64,000 nucleotides of DNA from Mesorhizobium tamadayense (GCF_003863365.1 NZ_RQXT01000001.1:248001-312000), one strand, 5' to 3'. Counted from the stretch's first letter, positions 7,979 to 17,743 are shown. The notes: a model not told the origin generated them from the sequence alone. A program made the numbers and translations.

Positions 7979-9217
7979 CTATTGGAGAACCAGGTCGGCC
8001 TGCAGGGCGCCGGCCGACTTGATGCCTTGCAGGATGGCGATGATGCCGTCTGGCTTCACGCCGAGACGGTTGAGACCGGAGACAAGCGTTTCGAGATCGG
8101 GGCCGTCGAGCACGGCAACGCGGGCGTCGGGCCGCGTTGCTTCGATGGCGGTGAAGGGTTCGACCGCGGTCTCGCCCCTGGAGAAGGGCTCCGGCTGGAC
8201 CACTTTCGGCGCTTCGGTGATGCGCACGGTGAGCGTGCCGTGGCTGATCGCGACGCGCGAGATCTTGACGTTGTTGCCGATGACGATGGTGCCGGTGCGC
8301 TCATCGATGACGACGCGGGCAGGCGAATCCGACTCGACGACCAGGTTTTCGATCTCCGCGTAGAAGCGCGCGGCCGACACGTTCTTCGGCCGTCTGATCT
8401 GCACGGTGCGGGCATCGCGCTCGGCCGCGACGCGCACGCCGAAGCGCTGCGAGGTGTAATCGTTGATGGCGTCGGCGATGCGGATGGCGGTCGAGAAATC
8501 GGGGTTGCGCAATTGCAGCGTCAGCACGCCCTGGTCGTCGAACTCGGCGGGCACCGAGCGCTCGACGATGGCACCGTTCGGCACGCGGCCGGCGGTGGGC
8601 ACGCCTTGCGTCAGCACCTCGGCCTGGCCCTTGGCGGTGAAACCGCCCACGATCACCGAGCCTTGCCCGACGGCGTAGATCTCGCCGTCCGCGGCTTTGA
8701 GCGGCGTCATCACCAGCGTGCCACCGGCAAGCGAGGCGGCATCGCCCATCGAGGAGACGTCGATATCGATGCGGGCGCCAGACTGGACGAAGGGCGGCAT
8801 GTTGGCGGTGACGATGACGGCGGCGACGTTCTTGGCGCGGGCGCTGCCGCCTTCGGTGGCGATGCCGAGATTTTCCAGCATGGCGCGGATCGACTGTTCG
8901 GTGAAAGGCGAGTTGCGCAGGCTGTCGCCGGTTCCCGCGAGCCCGATGACCAGGCCGTAGCCGACGAGCTGGTTGTCGCGCGCGCTCTGCAGCTGGGCAA
9001 TGTCCTTGATGCGGGCGGCGACCTGGCCGGGCGGCAGCGTGCTCGGTCCCGTCGAGACGCGGAACATGCGCGTCGTGGTGGCCGGATCGTATTCGGGGTC
9101 GTCGTAGGCGCCGCCATTCTTCAAGGCCAGCTCGCGCTTGGCCTTGGGCGTGAGCCCATCGGCGAATGCAGGCTGAAGACCGATCGCGGCGCTCAGCAGG
9201 AGGGCAAAGGCGCGCAT
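7979..9217 (-). CDS. flgI: Flagellar P-ring protein FlgI
   Basis: FlgI assembles the periplasmic P ring. It has a Sec signal peptide (about residues 1-20, ending AFA) and the family motifs RIKDIAQLQSARDNQLVGYGLVIGLAGTGD and EVLTQGVPTAGRVPNGA, cited here only by their key segments DNQLVGYG and GRVPNGA. I choose ATG 9217, which overlaps the flgA stop as TGATG and gives 412 residues. A GTG immediately before it at 9220 would add one residue. Confidence 0.96.
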   Translation of the reverse strand: MRAFALLLSAAIGLQPAFADGLTPKAKRELALKNGGAYDDPEYDPATTTRMFRVSTGPSTLPPGQVAARIKDIAQLQSARDNQLVGYGLVIGLAGTGDSLRNSPFTEQSIRAMLENLGIATEGGSARAKNVAAVIVTANMPPFVQSGARIDIDVSSMGDAASLAGGTLVMTPLKAADGEIYAVGQGSVIVGGFTAKGQAEVLTQGVPTAGRVPNGAIVERSVPAEFDDQGVLTLQLRNPDFSTAIRIADAINDYTSQRFGVRVAAERDARTVQIRRPKNVSAARFYAEIENLVVESDSPARVVIDERTGTIVIGNNVKISRVAISHGTLTVRITEAPKVVQPEPFSRGETAVEPFTAIEATRPDARVAVLDGPDLETLVSGLNRLGVKPDGIIAILQGIKSAGALQADLVLQ

Positions 9218-9747
9218 CACGATGCGCTGATCCGAATGGTGCCGTCGGCCATCACCGTGCCGGAGATGATCTTGCCGCTGTCGACGTTGCGGATCTTGAT
9301 GAGGTCGCCGGCAGCGCCCGGCTGCAGCGTGACGCTGGCTGCCGAGATGGTCAGCGCGCCGGCGGTGAAATACACCTGCACGGAAGCGCCCTGCTCGACC
9401 AGCCAGGCATCGCGGATGGCGGCCACCGGAATGTAGCGGCCGGGCAGAAGCGTGCGCTTGGCGACCTTGCCCTGGAGTTCTTCGGAATGCGTCGCCATGC
9501 CGTCCGGCTTGTGCTTGCCGGGCACAAGGGTCACCTGCTTGAGCGCGGCGAGCTCGATGGTCTCGCCGGGATAGATGACCCGGTTGGGGATCAGCACGGC
9601 CTCGCCGACCGCCTGATTGGCGGCGATCTGGTTGGCCGACTGCGTCTGGTTGGCCGATTCCTGCGCAAGAGCCGGCATGCCGACGGCCGCCAGCGCAAGG
9701 GCCAGCACGGCGCGGCGGAAAGCAGGGCAGGAGGCCGGCACAGCCAT
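9217..9747 (-). CDS. flgA: Flagellar P-ring assembly chaperone FlgA
   Basis: FlgA is a periplasmic chaperone for FlgI. The 176-residue protein has a signal peptide ending near ALAQES and a C-terminal SAF-like domain with VYFTAGALTISAAS and GDLIKIRN. It overlaps flgI by one base (TGATG) and follows flgG by 6 bp, so it is coexpressed with its client. Confidence 0.93.
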   Translation of the reverse strand: MAVPASCPAFRRAVLALALAAVGMPALAQESANQTQSANQIAANQAVGEAVLIPNRVIYPGETIELAALKQVTLVPGKHKPDGMATHSEELQGKVAKRTLLPGRYIPVAAIRDAWLVEQGASVQVYFTAGALTISAASVTLQPGAAGDLIKIRNVDSGKIISGTVMADGTIRISAS

Positions 9748-9753
9748 CGTCGG

Positions 9754-10542
9754 TTACCTGATGTTCTTGGAAACCACCGAGGCCATGTCGTCGGCGGCCT
9801 GGATGACCTTGGAGTTCATTTCATAGGCGCGCTGCGCCGAGATCAGCTCGGTGATTTCCTTGACCGGATCGACGTTGGAGGACTCCAGGTAGCCCTGCTC
9901 GATGGTGGCGAAGCCGGGATCGCCTGGAACGCCGACATTGGCCGGGCCGGAGGCCGCCGTCTCCTGGAACAGATTGTCGCCGAGCGGCGCCAGGCCCGCC
10001 TCGTTGGCGAAATTGGCTATCTGGAGCTGGCCGAGAAGCTGGAGGTCGGTCTGGCCGTCGATACGGGCAAAGACCTGGCCCGTCTTGTTGACGATGACCT
10101 CGACCGCATTGGTCGGCACGGTGATCGCCGGAACGACGCTGGCGCCGTCGACCGTGACCAACTGGCCGGTGGCATTGGTGTTGAAGGCGCCGGCGCGCGA
10201 GTACAGCGTGCCGCCGTCGGCGCCCTCGATCTGGAACCAGCCGCGGCCGGTCAGCGCCAGGTCGAAGCTGTTGCCGGTGCTGGTCAGCTCGCCCTGCGTG
10301 TGGACGTTGCGTACGGCCGTAGTCTTAACGCCGAGGCCGATCGAGACGCCCTCGGGCACCAGCGAGGTGTTCGAGCGGTTGGGCACGCCTTGCGTGCGGT
10401 CGACCTGATAGAGCAGGTCCGAGAATTCGGCCCGCGCCCGCTTGTAGCCGGTGGTGTTGATGTTGGCGATGTTGTTGGCGATGACTTCCAGATTGGTCTG
10501 CTGGGCATTCATGCCGGTGGCGGCGATGGCAAGGGCTTTCAT
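9754..10542 (-). CDS. flgG: Distal rod protein FlgG
   Basis: FlgG forms the distal rod. The 262-residue protein has the standard N-terminal rod motif ([19 protein letters not shown]), the interior signature [16 protein letters not shown], and the C-terminal helix [19 protein letters not shown] needed for axial assembly. It is exported by the flagellar type III system and has no Sec signal. It lies 9 bp after fliE. Confidence 0.97.
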   Translation of the reverse strand: MKALAIAATGMNAQQTNLEVIANNIANINTTGYKRARAEFSDLLYQVDRTQGVPNRSNTSLVPEGVSIGLGVKTTAVRNVHTQGELTSTGNSFDLALTGRGWFQIEGADGGTLYSRAGAFNTNATGQLVTVDGASVVPAITVPTNAVEVIVNKTGQVFARIDGQTDLQLLGQLQIANFANEAGLAPLGDNLFQETAASGPANVGVPGDPGFATIEQGYLESSNVDPVKEITELISAQRAYEMNSKVIQAADDMASVVSKNIR

Positions 10543-10551
10543 GACGCGGTC

Positions 10552-10881
10552 CTAAATACTCAAGCGACTGATTTCGAGGTAGGCCGAGACGACCTTGTCG
10601 CGGATGGCGATGGTCGTCTGCAGGGCCTGCTGGGCGCTGAGCACCGCATCGACCACCTGGCGGGTATCGGCATCGCCTTTGAGCGCCTGGATCGACATCT
10701 GCTCCGCGTTCTGCAGCGTGTTGACGGTCTTGGTCGCCGCCTGGCCGAGGGCCTCCGCGAAGCTGCTGCTGACGCTTTCGCTTGGCCGTGTCCCGATGCC
10801 ACCCTGAAGCAGGCCTGGGGAGGCGGCGTCCGCGCCGTCGATTGCCGGTTTGAACTGTAGTGCCCCGATAGCGCCGATCAT
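10552..10881 (-). CDS. fliE: Hook-basal body adapter FliE
   Basis: FliE joins the MS ring to the rod and is among the first export substrates. At 109 residues it matches the family. The conserved C-terminal part ([18 protein letters not shown], then LEISRLSI) is present. The start overlaps the flgC stop by 4 bp. Confidence 0.95.
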   Translation of the reverse strand: MIGAIGALQFKPAIDGADAASPGLLQGGIGTRPSESVSSSFAEALGQAATKTVNTLQNAEQMSIQALKGDADTRQVVDAVLSAQQALQTTIAIRDKVVSAYLEISRLSI

Positions 10882-11297
10882 TGCTGGTTCCTCATCAGGT
10901 CGATGGTCATGGAAATCAGATCGCGAGCCTGCTTGACGACCTGCAGGTTGGCCTCATAGGAGCGGTTCGCCTCGCTCATGTCCGCCATTTCGACCAGCAC
11001 GTTGACGTTGGGCATCTTCACGTAGCCTTTTTCGTCTGCGGCCTCGTTGCCGGGCTGGAACTCGATCGGGAAGTCCGACGGGTCGCGCGCGATCGAGCTC
11101 ACCTCGACCAGCGAGCCACCGGATGCGCGGTCGAGCTCGGACTGGAAGCTGATCGTCTTGCGCCGATAGGGTTCGGCGCCTGGCGTGTCGCCCGTCGACT
11201 GCGCGTTGGCGAGGTTCTCCGACACCACGCGCAGGCGCTCCGACTGCGCGCCAAGGCCGGATGCTGCGACTTTGAGGGCTGCGGTCAGCGCGTCCAT
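10878..11297 (-). CDS. flgC: Proximal rod protein FlgC
   Basis: FlgC is a proximal rod subunit. The 139-residue protein has the N-terminal rod motif ([23 protein letters not shown]) and a C-terminal helix with [20 protein letters not shown]. It is 2 bp from flgB and overlaps fliE by 4 bp. Confidence 0.96.
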   Translation of the reverse strand: MDALTAALKVAASGLGAQSERLRVVSENLANAQSTGDTPGAEPYRRKTISFQSELDRASGGSLVEVSSIARDPSDFPIEFQPGNEAADEKGYVKMPNVNVLVEMADMSEANRSYEANLQVVKQARDLISMTIDLMRNQQ

Positions 11298-11299
11298 GG

Positions 11300-11680
11300 T
11301 CAGCTCTTCACCACCATCGTCATCATCGAATGGAAGGCCTTGACGATCGCCGTGTTGAGCTCGAAGGAGCGGCGCACTTCACCGGCCTTCATCAACTCGT
11401 CTTCGAGCACGACCGTGTTCTTCGACGGCATGATCGAGCCCGTGGCCTCCTCCGGCTTGACATTGAAGCCGGCATTGGTCGCCTCCGCGCCAAGATGGCC
11501 GGCCTCAGTGGCCTTCAACGTCACCGCGGTCCGGTCGAGAACCTTTTCGAACGGTTCGACGTCGTTTGCCGTGTAGCCCGGCGTGTTGGCGTTGGCGATG
11601 TTGGAGGCGATCGCCGACTGGCGCACGGCCAGCCATTGCGACTGCCGTGTGGCAAGGTCAAAGAGGTTGACGGGTTCCAT
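11300..11680 (-). CDS. flgB: Proximal rod protein FlgB
   Basis: FlgB is a proximal rod subunit. The 126-residue protein shows the rod motif [17 protein letters not shown] and a C-terminal helix with [20 protein letters not shown]. It begins the flgB-flgC-fliE-flgG block, after a 90-bp gap from the upstream unknown membrane protein. Confidence 0.95.
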   Translation of the reverse strand: MEPVNLFDLATRQSQWLAVRQSAIASNIANANTPGYTANDVEPFEKVLDRTAVTLKATEAGHLGAEATNAGFNVKPEEATGSIMPSKNTVVLEDELMKAGEVRRSFELNTAIVKAFHSMMTMVVKS

Positions 11681-11770
11681 GGGACTCTCCGGCGCGTACG
11701 CACAAGACTAGGCCGCCAGTCTTGCGCGGACCTTGCGCTGGACGAGCCCGCGGCCGCCACGGCACCGTCG

Positions 11771-12430
11771 TCACCTGGAAAGCTCGATCACCTTGTTGGC
11801 GTCGGTGACGACGACCCATTTCCCGCCGCGCTGCTCGATCGAGGCGACACGGCTGGAATCGGGCAGGACCGAGCCGCGCTGGACGATCCACAGACCGGTA
11901 TCGTCCTCGATCATGGCGCGGCCATTGGCGACATGCACCATCTTGAATTCCGATGCGGCAGGGAAGGGCTGCTCGTCGAGCGTCGGCGCAGACGCCGGTT
12001 CGTCCTGCACCGTTCCGGTGGCAAGCAGGTCGATGTCGGCATTGGGAACGTCCCTGGCCGTCAGCGGTCCGCCGCGTTCGGCCGTGACGCCGCCGCCGTC
12101 GCGTCCGGAATTGCTGCCGCTGCCGCCGAACTTGATGGCCTGCACGCCGAACCGCTCCTGGTTGAGGAAGATGTACCAGGGAAACAGCGCGCAGATCAGC
12201 CCGAGCGTGATGCCGAGCGCGGCGACGACGAAATCGCTGCGCCGGTCCGCTTTCCTGTTGGTCAGGCGCGGGAATTGGGCCCGCGGCGGCTGCGGCCACT
12301 CCACCTTCGGGAACAGGCCGTTGATAGCCAAGTCGCGGCTGGCGTCGGCCTCCTCGGCGGCCTTGGCCTCGGCAATCATCTCGCGCAGCATGCGCTCGGT
12401 CTGCTGCAGATCAGTCTCCTTGATCGCCAT
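11771..12430 (-). CDS. Unknown single-span membrane protein in the flagellar operon
   Basis: No function is recognised. The 219-residue protein has a charged cytoplasmic N-terminus (helical, ERMLREMIAEAKAAEEAD), one membrane segment near residues 68-88 (FVVAALGITLGLICALFPWYIF), a Gly/Ser-rich linker, and a C-terminal domain ending in a pattern of short beta strands (WIVQRGSVLPDSSRVASIEQ) that suggests a small periplasmic sensor or binding domain. Its start lies 20 bp inside the end of fliI. A gene at this position between fliI and flgB is also found in other rhizobial flagellar clusters, so a role in basal body or stator function is likely. Confidence 0.75.
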   Translation of the reverse strand: MAIKETDLQQTERMLREMIAEAKAAEEADASRDLAINGLFPKVEWPQPPRAQFPRLTNRKADRRSDFVVAALGITLGLICALFPWYIFLNQERFGVQAIKFGGSGSNSGRDGGGVTAERGGPLTARDVPNADIDLLATGTVQDEPASAPTLDEQPFPAASEFKMVHVANGRAMIEDDTGLWIVQRGSVLPDSSRVASIEQRGGKWVVVTDANKVIELSR

Positions 12431-13829
12431 TCTGCTTCCCCTTGAGATGGCGGGCGAGGTCGGCGAACGGATCGGCCGATGCGCGGTCCTTCGGCGACTG
12501 CGTGAGCGCTTCGTAGATCAGCGGCACCTGGCGCACGGCGACATCGAGCTCGGCGTCGGCGCCGCCCTGATAGGCGCCGAGCAGGCGGATATCGCGCGTG
12601 TCCTCGAAGCGCGCGATCATTGCCTTCAGCCTGGTCACCAGCATGCGCTGCTCGGCGCTCCAGGCCTTGTCGGCGAGACGCGAGATCGACGACAGTGGGT
12701 TGACCGGCGGGTAGCGCCCCTGCTCGGCGATCGTGCGGTCGAGCACGACATGGCCGTCGAGGATGCCGCGCACCGAATCGGCCACCGGGTCGTTATGGTC
12801 GTCGCCATCGACCAGCACCGAGATGATGGCGGTGATCGAGCCCCTGCCTTCAACCCCGGGGCCTTCCACGCCCGGTCCGGCCCTTTCGAGCAGCTTCGGC
12901 AGATCGGTGAAGACCGATGCCGGGTAGCCGCGCGCCACCGGCGACTCGCCGGTCCCTGTCGCCACCTCGCGCAGCGCATGGGCAAAGCGGGTGATCGAAT
13001 CCAGCACCAGAAGCACGCGATGGCCCTGGTCGCGGAAATGCTCGGCCACGCGCATGGCGGTGTCGGGTGCGCGCCGGCGCATCATGGCGCTCTCGTCGCT
13101 GGTGGCGACGACGGCGACGGTCTTGGCCATGCTGTCGGCGCCGATCGTGTCCTCGAGGAATTCGCGCACCTCGCGGCCGCGCTCGCCGATCAGCGCCACG
13201 ACGACGGTGTCGAAGGCCTCGGCGCCGGCGAGCATGGCAAGCAGCGTCGACTTGCCGACGCCGGAACCGGCGAAGATGCCGAGCCGCTGGCCGAAGCAGA
13301 GCGGGGTGAAGATGTCGATCACCCGCACCCCGGTCAGGACGCCGGTGCCGACCCGCTGGCGCGACAAGGCGCCGGGCGTCAGAGCGTCCGCGCCGTCGGC
13401 GGCATTCGGCCTGATCAGCGGCGGACCGCCGTCGATGACGCGGGTCAAGGCGTCTATGGCGCGCCCGCGCCAGGAGACGTGCGGCGCGACCGCGAGCGGA
13501 CCGCGCCGGAACACGGCATCGCCGATGCCGGCATCGGCGCTGCGCTCGAACGGCGCGACCACGACCTCGTCGCGGCCTATTCTGACGATCTCGCCGCGGC
13601 GTGTGCCGGCCCTGCCGCGCTGCTCGACGATATCGCCGAGCCTGGCCATGCCGGAGAGGCCGCGCACCTTGTAGTGGGTGGGCGAGATCTCGACGACGCG
13701 GCCGCCGCGGCTCAGCAATGTTTCCGGGTTGTCGAACCGCCGCCAGACGCGTTCGAGCGCGACGAGTCGATCCATTGGAGAATCGGCAAGCCTCTCGGGC
13801 GCGCGGAGCAGGGACGAGCCGGTGGCCAT
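12411..13829 (-). CDS. fliI: Flagellar export ATPase FliI
   Basis: FliI is the cytoplasmic ATPase that energises the flagellar type III export system. The Walker A sequence GSGVGKST is in place, followed by ALIGERGREVREFLED and the Walker B strand RVLLVLDSITRFAHA, all typical of the F1-beta-like family. I use ATG 13829, 4 bases past the flgF stop, which gives 472 residues (normal length). An upstream start at 13880 would overlap flgF and adds a low-quality Arg/Ser-rich stretch. Confidence 0.95.
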   Translation of the reverse strand: MATGSSLLRAPERLADSPMDRLVALERVWRRFDNPETLLSRGGRVVEISPTHYKVRGLSGMARLGDIVEQRGRAGTRRGEIVRIGRDEVVVAPFERSADAGIGDAVFRRGPLAVAPHVSWRGRAIDALTRVIDGGPPLIRPNAADGADALTPGALSRQRVGTGVLTGVRVIDIFTPLCFGQRLGIFAGSGVGKSTLLAMLAGAEAFDTVVVALIGERGREVREFLEDTIGADSMAKTVAVVATSDESAMMRRRAPDTAMRVAEHFRDQGHRVLLVLDSITRFAHALREVATGTGESPVARGYPASVFTDLPKLLERAGPGVEGPGVEGRGSITAIISVLVDGDDHNDPVADSVRGILDGHVVLDRTIAEQGRYPPVNPLSSISRLADKAWSAEQRMLVTRLKAMIARFEDTRDIRLLGAYQGGADAELDVAVRQVPLIYEALTQSPKDRASADPFADLARHLKGKQNGDQGD

Positions 13830-13833
13830 GCCG

Positions 13834-14556
13834 CTACTTCGAGCCGAGCGTCTTGATCGCGTCGTCGGTGGACGAAGCACTCTGCCGGATCAGCGCAGCC
13901 GTGTTCTCGAAGGCGCGCTGCACCTGGATCAGCCGGGTCATCTCCAGCACCGGATTGACGTTGGATTCTTCCAGGAACCCCTGCGCGACACCGACGCCGG
14001 AGCGGTCGGTGACCGGTTCCGGGGTGCGCGCGGGAACGATGCCCGAATTGCCATAGCGGACGAAATTGTCGCCCGGGTCGAAATCATAGAGGCCGACAGC
14101 GCCCACGAGCTGGTCGTTCTGCCTGAGCGAGCCGTCGGCGCCGGCCTTTGGCGGGCCGTTGCGCGGATCGAGCTGGATCGGCGCGCCGCCGCCGTCCAGC
14201 ACCGGATAGCCTTCGATCGACATCAGCTCGCCATTCTCGTTCATGGAGAAACGGCCGTCGCGGGTCATCACCGTGCCGGCCGGCGTCTCGATGGCGAACC
14301 AGGCGTCGCCTTGGATGGCGAAGTCGAAAGGATTGCCGGTTTCGGTCAGCGAGCCGTGCGCGGTGGAAAGATAGGTCTTGCCGGAGGACGCGAAGGAAAC
14401 CGACTTCGGTCCGGTGCCGGAGACCACGTCCTCGAATTTCACGCCGGTGGCGCGAAAGCCGATGGTCGAGGCGTTGGCGACATTGTCGGCGATGGTATCG
14501 AGACGGCGCTCGAGCGCAATCTGCGAGGAGAGGGCGACGTAGAGGCTGTCCTGCAT
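13834..14556 (-). CDS. flgF: Proximal rod protein FlgF
   Basis: FlgF is a proximal rod component. The 240-residue protein begins with the rod motif around SSQIALERRLDTIADNVANAS and contains NPFDFAIQGDAWFAIE and the C-terminal axial helix MTRLIQVQRAFENTAALI. It lies 7 bp after the DUF1217 gene and 4 bp before fliI. Confidence 0.95.
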   Translation of the reverse strand: MQDSLYVALSSQIALERRLDTIADNVANASTIGFRATGVKFEDVVSGTGPKSVSFASSGKTYLSTAHGSLTETGNPFDFAIQGDAWFAIETPAGTVMTRDGRFSMNENGELMSIEGYPVLDGGGAPIQLDPRNGPPKAGADGSLRQNDQLVGAVGLYDFDPGDNFVRYGNSGIVPARTPEPVTDRSGVGVAQGFLEESNVNPVLEMTRLIQVQRAFENTAALIRQSASSTDDAIKTLGSK

Positions 14557-14563
14557 GGTGTTC

Positions 14564-15340
14564 TCAGAACTTCAGTTTCTGCATGGCCATCATCAGATCG
14601 GTCGAGATGCCGACCGTTGTCGGCTGCGCGAAAAGCACGCTGACCGAGGTCACGGCACTGGAGGTTGGATTGTTGATCTCCCACAGGCTGGTGAACCGGG
14701 TCAGGAACTTGTTCAGCTTTTCGGGGTCCTTGAAGTCGGCGATATCGAGCTTTTGCTCGAACATCTGCGCCTGCTTGTCGATGTCGGCGGAGGCGATGGA
14801 GTCGGGCAGGCCGAGCGCGGTGCGGATCACGTTCGAAAGAGCTGTGTCGGCGAGCACGTCGTACCAGTTGCTGATGTCAGGCGCCTTGCGTTGGAAATAG
14901 AGCGCGAGGCGCACGCCCTGGTTGGTCTGGCCGGCATTCTCCTCCAGCGTCTGGCGCAGGTATTTGTTGACGGTGCCTTGCTGAGCGGCCGGAAAGAGCG
15001 TGGCGGTCGAGCCATAGGCGGCGAAGTTGAATGCCTTGACGAATTCCGCATAGCGCTTGTCGGAGAGCTTATTGGCGAAGCTGTCGGGGTCGGAGACGCC
15101 TTCCTTCAGCGCCTTGACCATGAAGGCCTTGGCGTAGGCCATGTCGCCCAGGCCGTATGCCTTCATGGCATAGGTGAACAGCCGGGTGTCCTTGACGAAA
15201 TCGTCGATGGTTTTGATGTTGCCGATATTGGCCAGATAGTAGTCGGTATCGCGCTTCACGACGGGCTGCGACTCGACCTGGTCGATTGCCTTGGGGATGT
15301 CCTTGGCGATGAGCTGATAGCTCGTATAGGTGTTCAACAT
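14564..15340 (-). CDS. DUF1217 flagellar-locus protein, first gene of the long operon
   Basis: Function unknown. DUF1217 proteins occur in alphaproteobacterial flagellar loci and resemble export substrates in lacking a Sec signal. The start is placed at ATG 15340 (MLNTYTSYQLIAKDI), which has GGAGG 8 bases upstream; a start further upstream at 15415 would add a basic extension through the promoter region. The protein has 258 residues, mostly helical, with repeated segments of the type FVKDTRLFTYAMKAYGLGD and FVKAFNFAAYG that suggest internal duplication. It begins the operon that continues with flgF. Confidence 0.85.
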   Translation of the reverse strand: MLNTYTSYQLIAKDIPKAIDQVESQPVVKRDTDYYLANIGNIKTIDDFVKDTRLFTYAMKAYGLGDMAYAKAFMVKALKEGVSDPDSFANKLSDKRYAEFVKAFNFAAYGSTATLFPAAQQGTVNKYLRQTLEENAGQTNQGVRLALYFQRKAPDISNWYDVLADTALSNVIRTALGLPDSIASADIDKQAQMFEQKLDIADFKDPEKLNKFLTRFTSLWEINNPTSSAVTSVSVLFAQPTTVGISTDLMMAMQKLKF

Positions 15341-15384
15341 GGGCGCCTCCGGCCGAAGCTGTCCCGAGAACGATAGCGAAGCTT

Positions 15385-15438
15385 CCTTGTGCGAAGCTGA
15401 ATCGGTTTTGCGCATCGCGATTCAAGCCTCACACAAGG
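15385..15438. promoter_or_regulatory. Extended imperfect palindrome in the divergent flagellar promoter region
   Basis: Between the two largest flagellar operons, CCTTGTG (15385-15391) pairs with CACAAGG (15432-15438). Inner segments GAATCG and CGATTC also pair, giving about 16 matches in 18 with one bulge. It lies 45 bp from the DUF1217 ATG and 49 bp from the motA GTG, where a shared operator for both directions would be expected. Confidence 0.45.
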
Positions 15439-15486
15439 CACGAGGACTATCCCTGATCCACGATGTGACATGCGGAAGGACCTGTT

Positions 15487-16362
15487 GTGGGTATTCTGAT
15501 CGGACTTGTGGTGACGCTTGGCTGCGTTCTCGGCGGCTTCATGGCCATGGGCGGCCATCTGCATGTGCTGATGCAGCCGTGGGAGGCGGTGGTCATCTGC
15601 GGCGCGGCGCTCGGCACCTTCCTCGTCGCCAATCCGATGAAGACGGTCAAGGACACCGGCAAGGGCATTCTGGAAGCCTTCAAGCAGGCCGTGCCGAAGG
15701 AGCGCGACTATCTCGAAACGCTGGGCGTCCTGCACAGCCTGATGCGCGAGCTGCGCTCGAAGTCGCGCAGCGAGGTCGAGGCGCATATCGACAATCCGGA
15801 GGAGTCGGCGATCTTCCAGGCGTTCCCGACGGTGCTGAAGAACCACGACCTGACGCATTTCATCTGCGACTACTGCCGCATCATCATCATCGGCAATGCG
15901 CGCTCGCATGAGATCGAGGCGCTGATGGACGAGGAGATCCAGACCATCCGCACCGACAAGCTGAAGGCCTATCACGCGATGGTCGCGGTCGGCGACGGCC
16001 TGCCGGCGCTTGGCATCGTCGCGGCCGTGCTCGGCGTGGTGAAGGCGATGGGCGCGCTCGACCAATCGCCGGAAATCCTCGGCGGGCTGATCGGCGCAGC
16101 GCTTGTCGGCACCTTCCTCGGCATCTTCCTGTCCTATGCCGTGGTCGGCCCGGTCGCCACCAAGATCAAGACGGTGCGCGAGAAGAAGAACCGCCTCTAC
16201 ATCATCGTCAAGCAGACGCTGCTTGCCTATATGAACGGCGCCTTGCCGCAGGTCGCCATCGAGTTCGGCCGCAAGACCATCTCTTCCTACGAGCGCCCGA
16301 CGATCGATGCCGTCGAGCAGAGCACGATGAACACGGGCGCCGCCGAGAAGAAGGCGGCCTGA
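15487..16362 (+). CDS. motA: Flagellar motor stator protein MotA
   Basis: MotA, with MotB, forms the proton channel that drives rotation. The 291-residue protein has four membrane segments (about 1-22, 33-50, 170-190 and 203-225) and the cytoplasmic loop with charged residues that touch FliG. The stretch [21 protein letters not shown] before the third segment is characteristic. The start is GTG at 15487, preceded by GGAAGGA. It is the first gene of the plus-strand operon motA-fliM-fliN-fliG-flhB, while motB is in the group at the left edge. Confidence 0.96.
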   Translation: MGILIGLVVTLGCVLGGFMAMGGHLHVLMQPWEAVVICGAALGTFLVANPMKTVKDTGKGILEAFKQAVPKERDYLETLGVLHSLMRELRSKSRSEVEAHIDNPEESAIFQAFPTVLKNHDLTHFICDYCRIIIIGNARSHEIEALMDEEIQTIRTDKLKAYHAMVAVGDGLPALGIVAAVLGVVKAMGALDQSPEILGGLIGAALVGTFLGIFLSYAVVGPVATKIKTVREKKNRLYIIVKQTLLAYMNGALPQVAIEFGRKTISSYERPTIDAVEQSTMNTGAAEKKAA

Positions 16363-16396
16363 GCATGCGGAATATCAGTCGGGACCGCTTGCCGTC

Positions 16397-17332
16397 ATGA
16401 CCAGTCCGGGCAGTCCGTCGCAAACGCGAGCCCTCATCATCGAGCGCCTCGTTGGCGACAGCGGCGAGGCGGCGCAGGTGATCGGCGTCGGCCGCGGCAT
16501 GGCCGAACGCTCGCAGCTGCTCTTGCAGAAGGCGCTTGCCGGCGGGCTTGGCGCGCCGGTGACCGTCGATCTGCAGGCGGTCGAGGTCGGCCGGGTTCCG
16601 GAGGCACGCTCGCGCGCCGGCGAGACCTTCGCCATGACCGTCGTTTCCTCGCCGACCTCGGCGGACGCCATGACGCTCGTCATGGACGCGCCGGCGATCG
16701 CCGTCATGGTCTCGGCGCTGTTCGGCGGCGACCCGGACCAGCCGGTGGCGCCGATTGATCGTGACCTGTCGCAGATCGAGATCGACGTCGCGACCACGGT
16801 GTTCCAGGACGTCGCGGTGGCGCTGAACGGATCGGGAAGGCGTGCGCTCGACCTGCGCCTGCCGGTCCCCAGGGCGATGTCCGGCAACGAGGCAAGACGG
16901 CGCGTGCTGCGCGACGGCGCGGCCATTCGCATCATCTATGGCATCTCGACGCCGACCGACACCGGCACAGTGACGGTGATGGTCCCGCAGCGCATCCTTT
17001 TGGCGACGCGCGGCGCCACCGCCGATCACGGCGACGACCAGACGACGGAGTTCGACTGGCGAGCCCGCTTCTCGGAGGAAGTGATGCGCTCGGCCGTGCG
17101 GCTCGAGGCCACCATGCCGCTCGCCCGGCTGACGCTTGGCGATCTCGCCGCCTTCCAGCCCGGCCAGGTGATCGAGCTCGAGGAGGACGCGCGGATCCAG
17201 GCCAAGCTCAGCGCGCGCGACAAGACGCTGTTTGTCTGCGAGTTCGGCAAGCTTGGACAGAATTACACGGTCCGCATCCGGCATCCCCACGATGGCGGGC
17301 AGGATTTCATCGACGGGCTCATGCCGGGCTGA
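16397..17332 (+). CDS. fliM: Flagellar switch protein FliM (divergent)
   Basis: FliM is the middle layer of the C ring and normally receives phosphorylated CheY. The 311-residue protein has a CheC-like middle domain and a C-terminal SpoA domain (ARLTLGDLAAFQPGQVIELEEDARIQ, core GDLAAFQPGQVI). The usual N-terminal CheY-binding motif (acidic followed by Leu-Leu, as in EIDALL) is not visible; the N-terminus reads MTSPGSPSQTRALIIERL. It lies between motA and fliN, which confirms the identity. Confidence 0.92.
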   Translation: MTSPGSPSQTRALIIERLVGDSGEAAQVIGVGRGMAERSQLLLQKALAGGLGAPVTVDLQAVEVGRVPEARSRAGETFAMTVVSSPTSADAMTLVMDAPAIAVMVSALFGGDPDQPVAPIDRDLSQIEIDVATTVFQDVAVALNGSGRRALDLRLPVPRAMSGNEARRRVLRDGAAIRIIYGISTPTDTGTVTVMVPQRILLATRGATADHGDDQTTEFDWRARFSEEVMRSAVRLEATMPLARLTLGDLAAFQPGQVIELEEDARIQAKLSARDKTLFVCEFGKLGQNYTVRIRHPHDGGQDFIDGLMPG

Positions 17333-17362
17333 GGCCTGGCTTGGAATTATTGGAGACGAGGC

Positions 17363-17743
17363 ATGGCAAAGACCAAGGTGGAACCCGAAGCCGACCAGCC
17401 GGACGAGCAGCTCGACCGCGCCATCGAGGAGTTGCGCGGCGTGCTCCGGGAAGAGGAGAATCGCCCCGACGCTGCCCTCCAGGCCGGCGCCAATTCCTCG
17501 ATCATTATGACGATCCCGGTCGATGTGCAGATCATCCTCGGCAGCACAGAAATGCCGGTGTCGGAGCTGATGGCGTTGCAGAAAGGCTCAACGGTGGCGC
17601 TCAACCGGCGCATCGGCGAGCCGGTCGACGTGGTGGTCAACGGCCGCAGAATCGCGCGCGGCGAGATCACGGTGCTGGAGCACGATCCGTCGCGCTTCGG
17701 TATCAGACTTACCGAGATCATAGCCGCGACGAAGAGCGCCTGA
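17363..17743 (+). CDS. fliN: Flagellar switch protein FliN
   Basis: FliN forms the base of the C ring and helps dock the FliH-FliI export complex. The 126-residue protein has a variable acidic N-terminus (about 1-50) and a SpoA domain with [20 protein letters not shown] and [16 protein letters not shown]. The start ATG 17363 has GGAGACGAGG upstream. It lies 30 bp after fliM. Confidence 0.95.
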   Translation: MAKTKVEPEADQPDEQLDRAIEELRGVLREEENRPDAALQAGANSSIIMTIPVDVQIILGSTEMPVSELMALQKGSTVALNRRIGEPVDVVVNGRRIARGEITVLEHDPSRFGIRLTEIIAATKSA

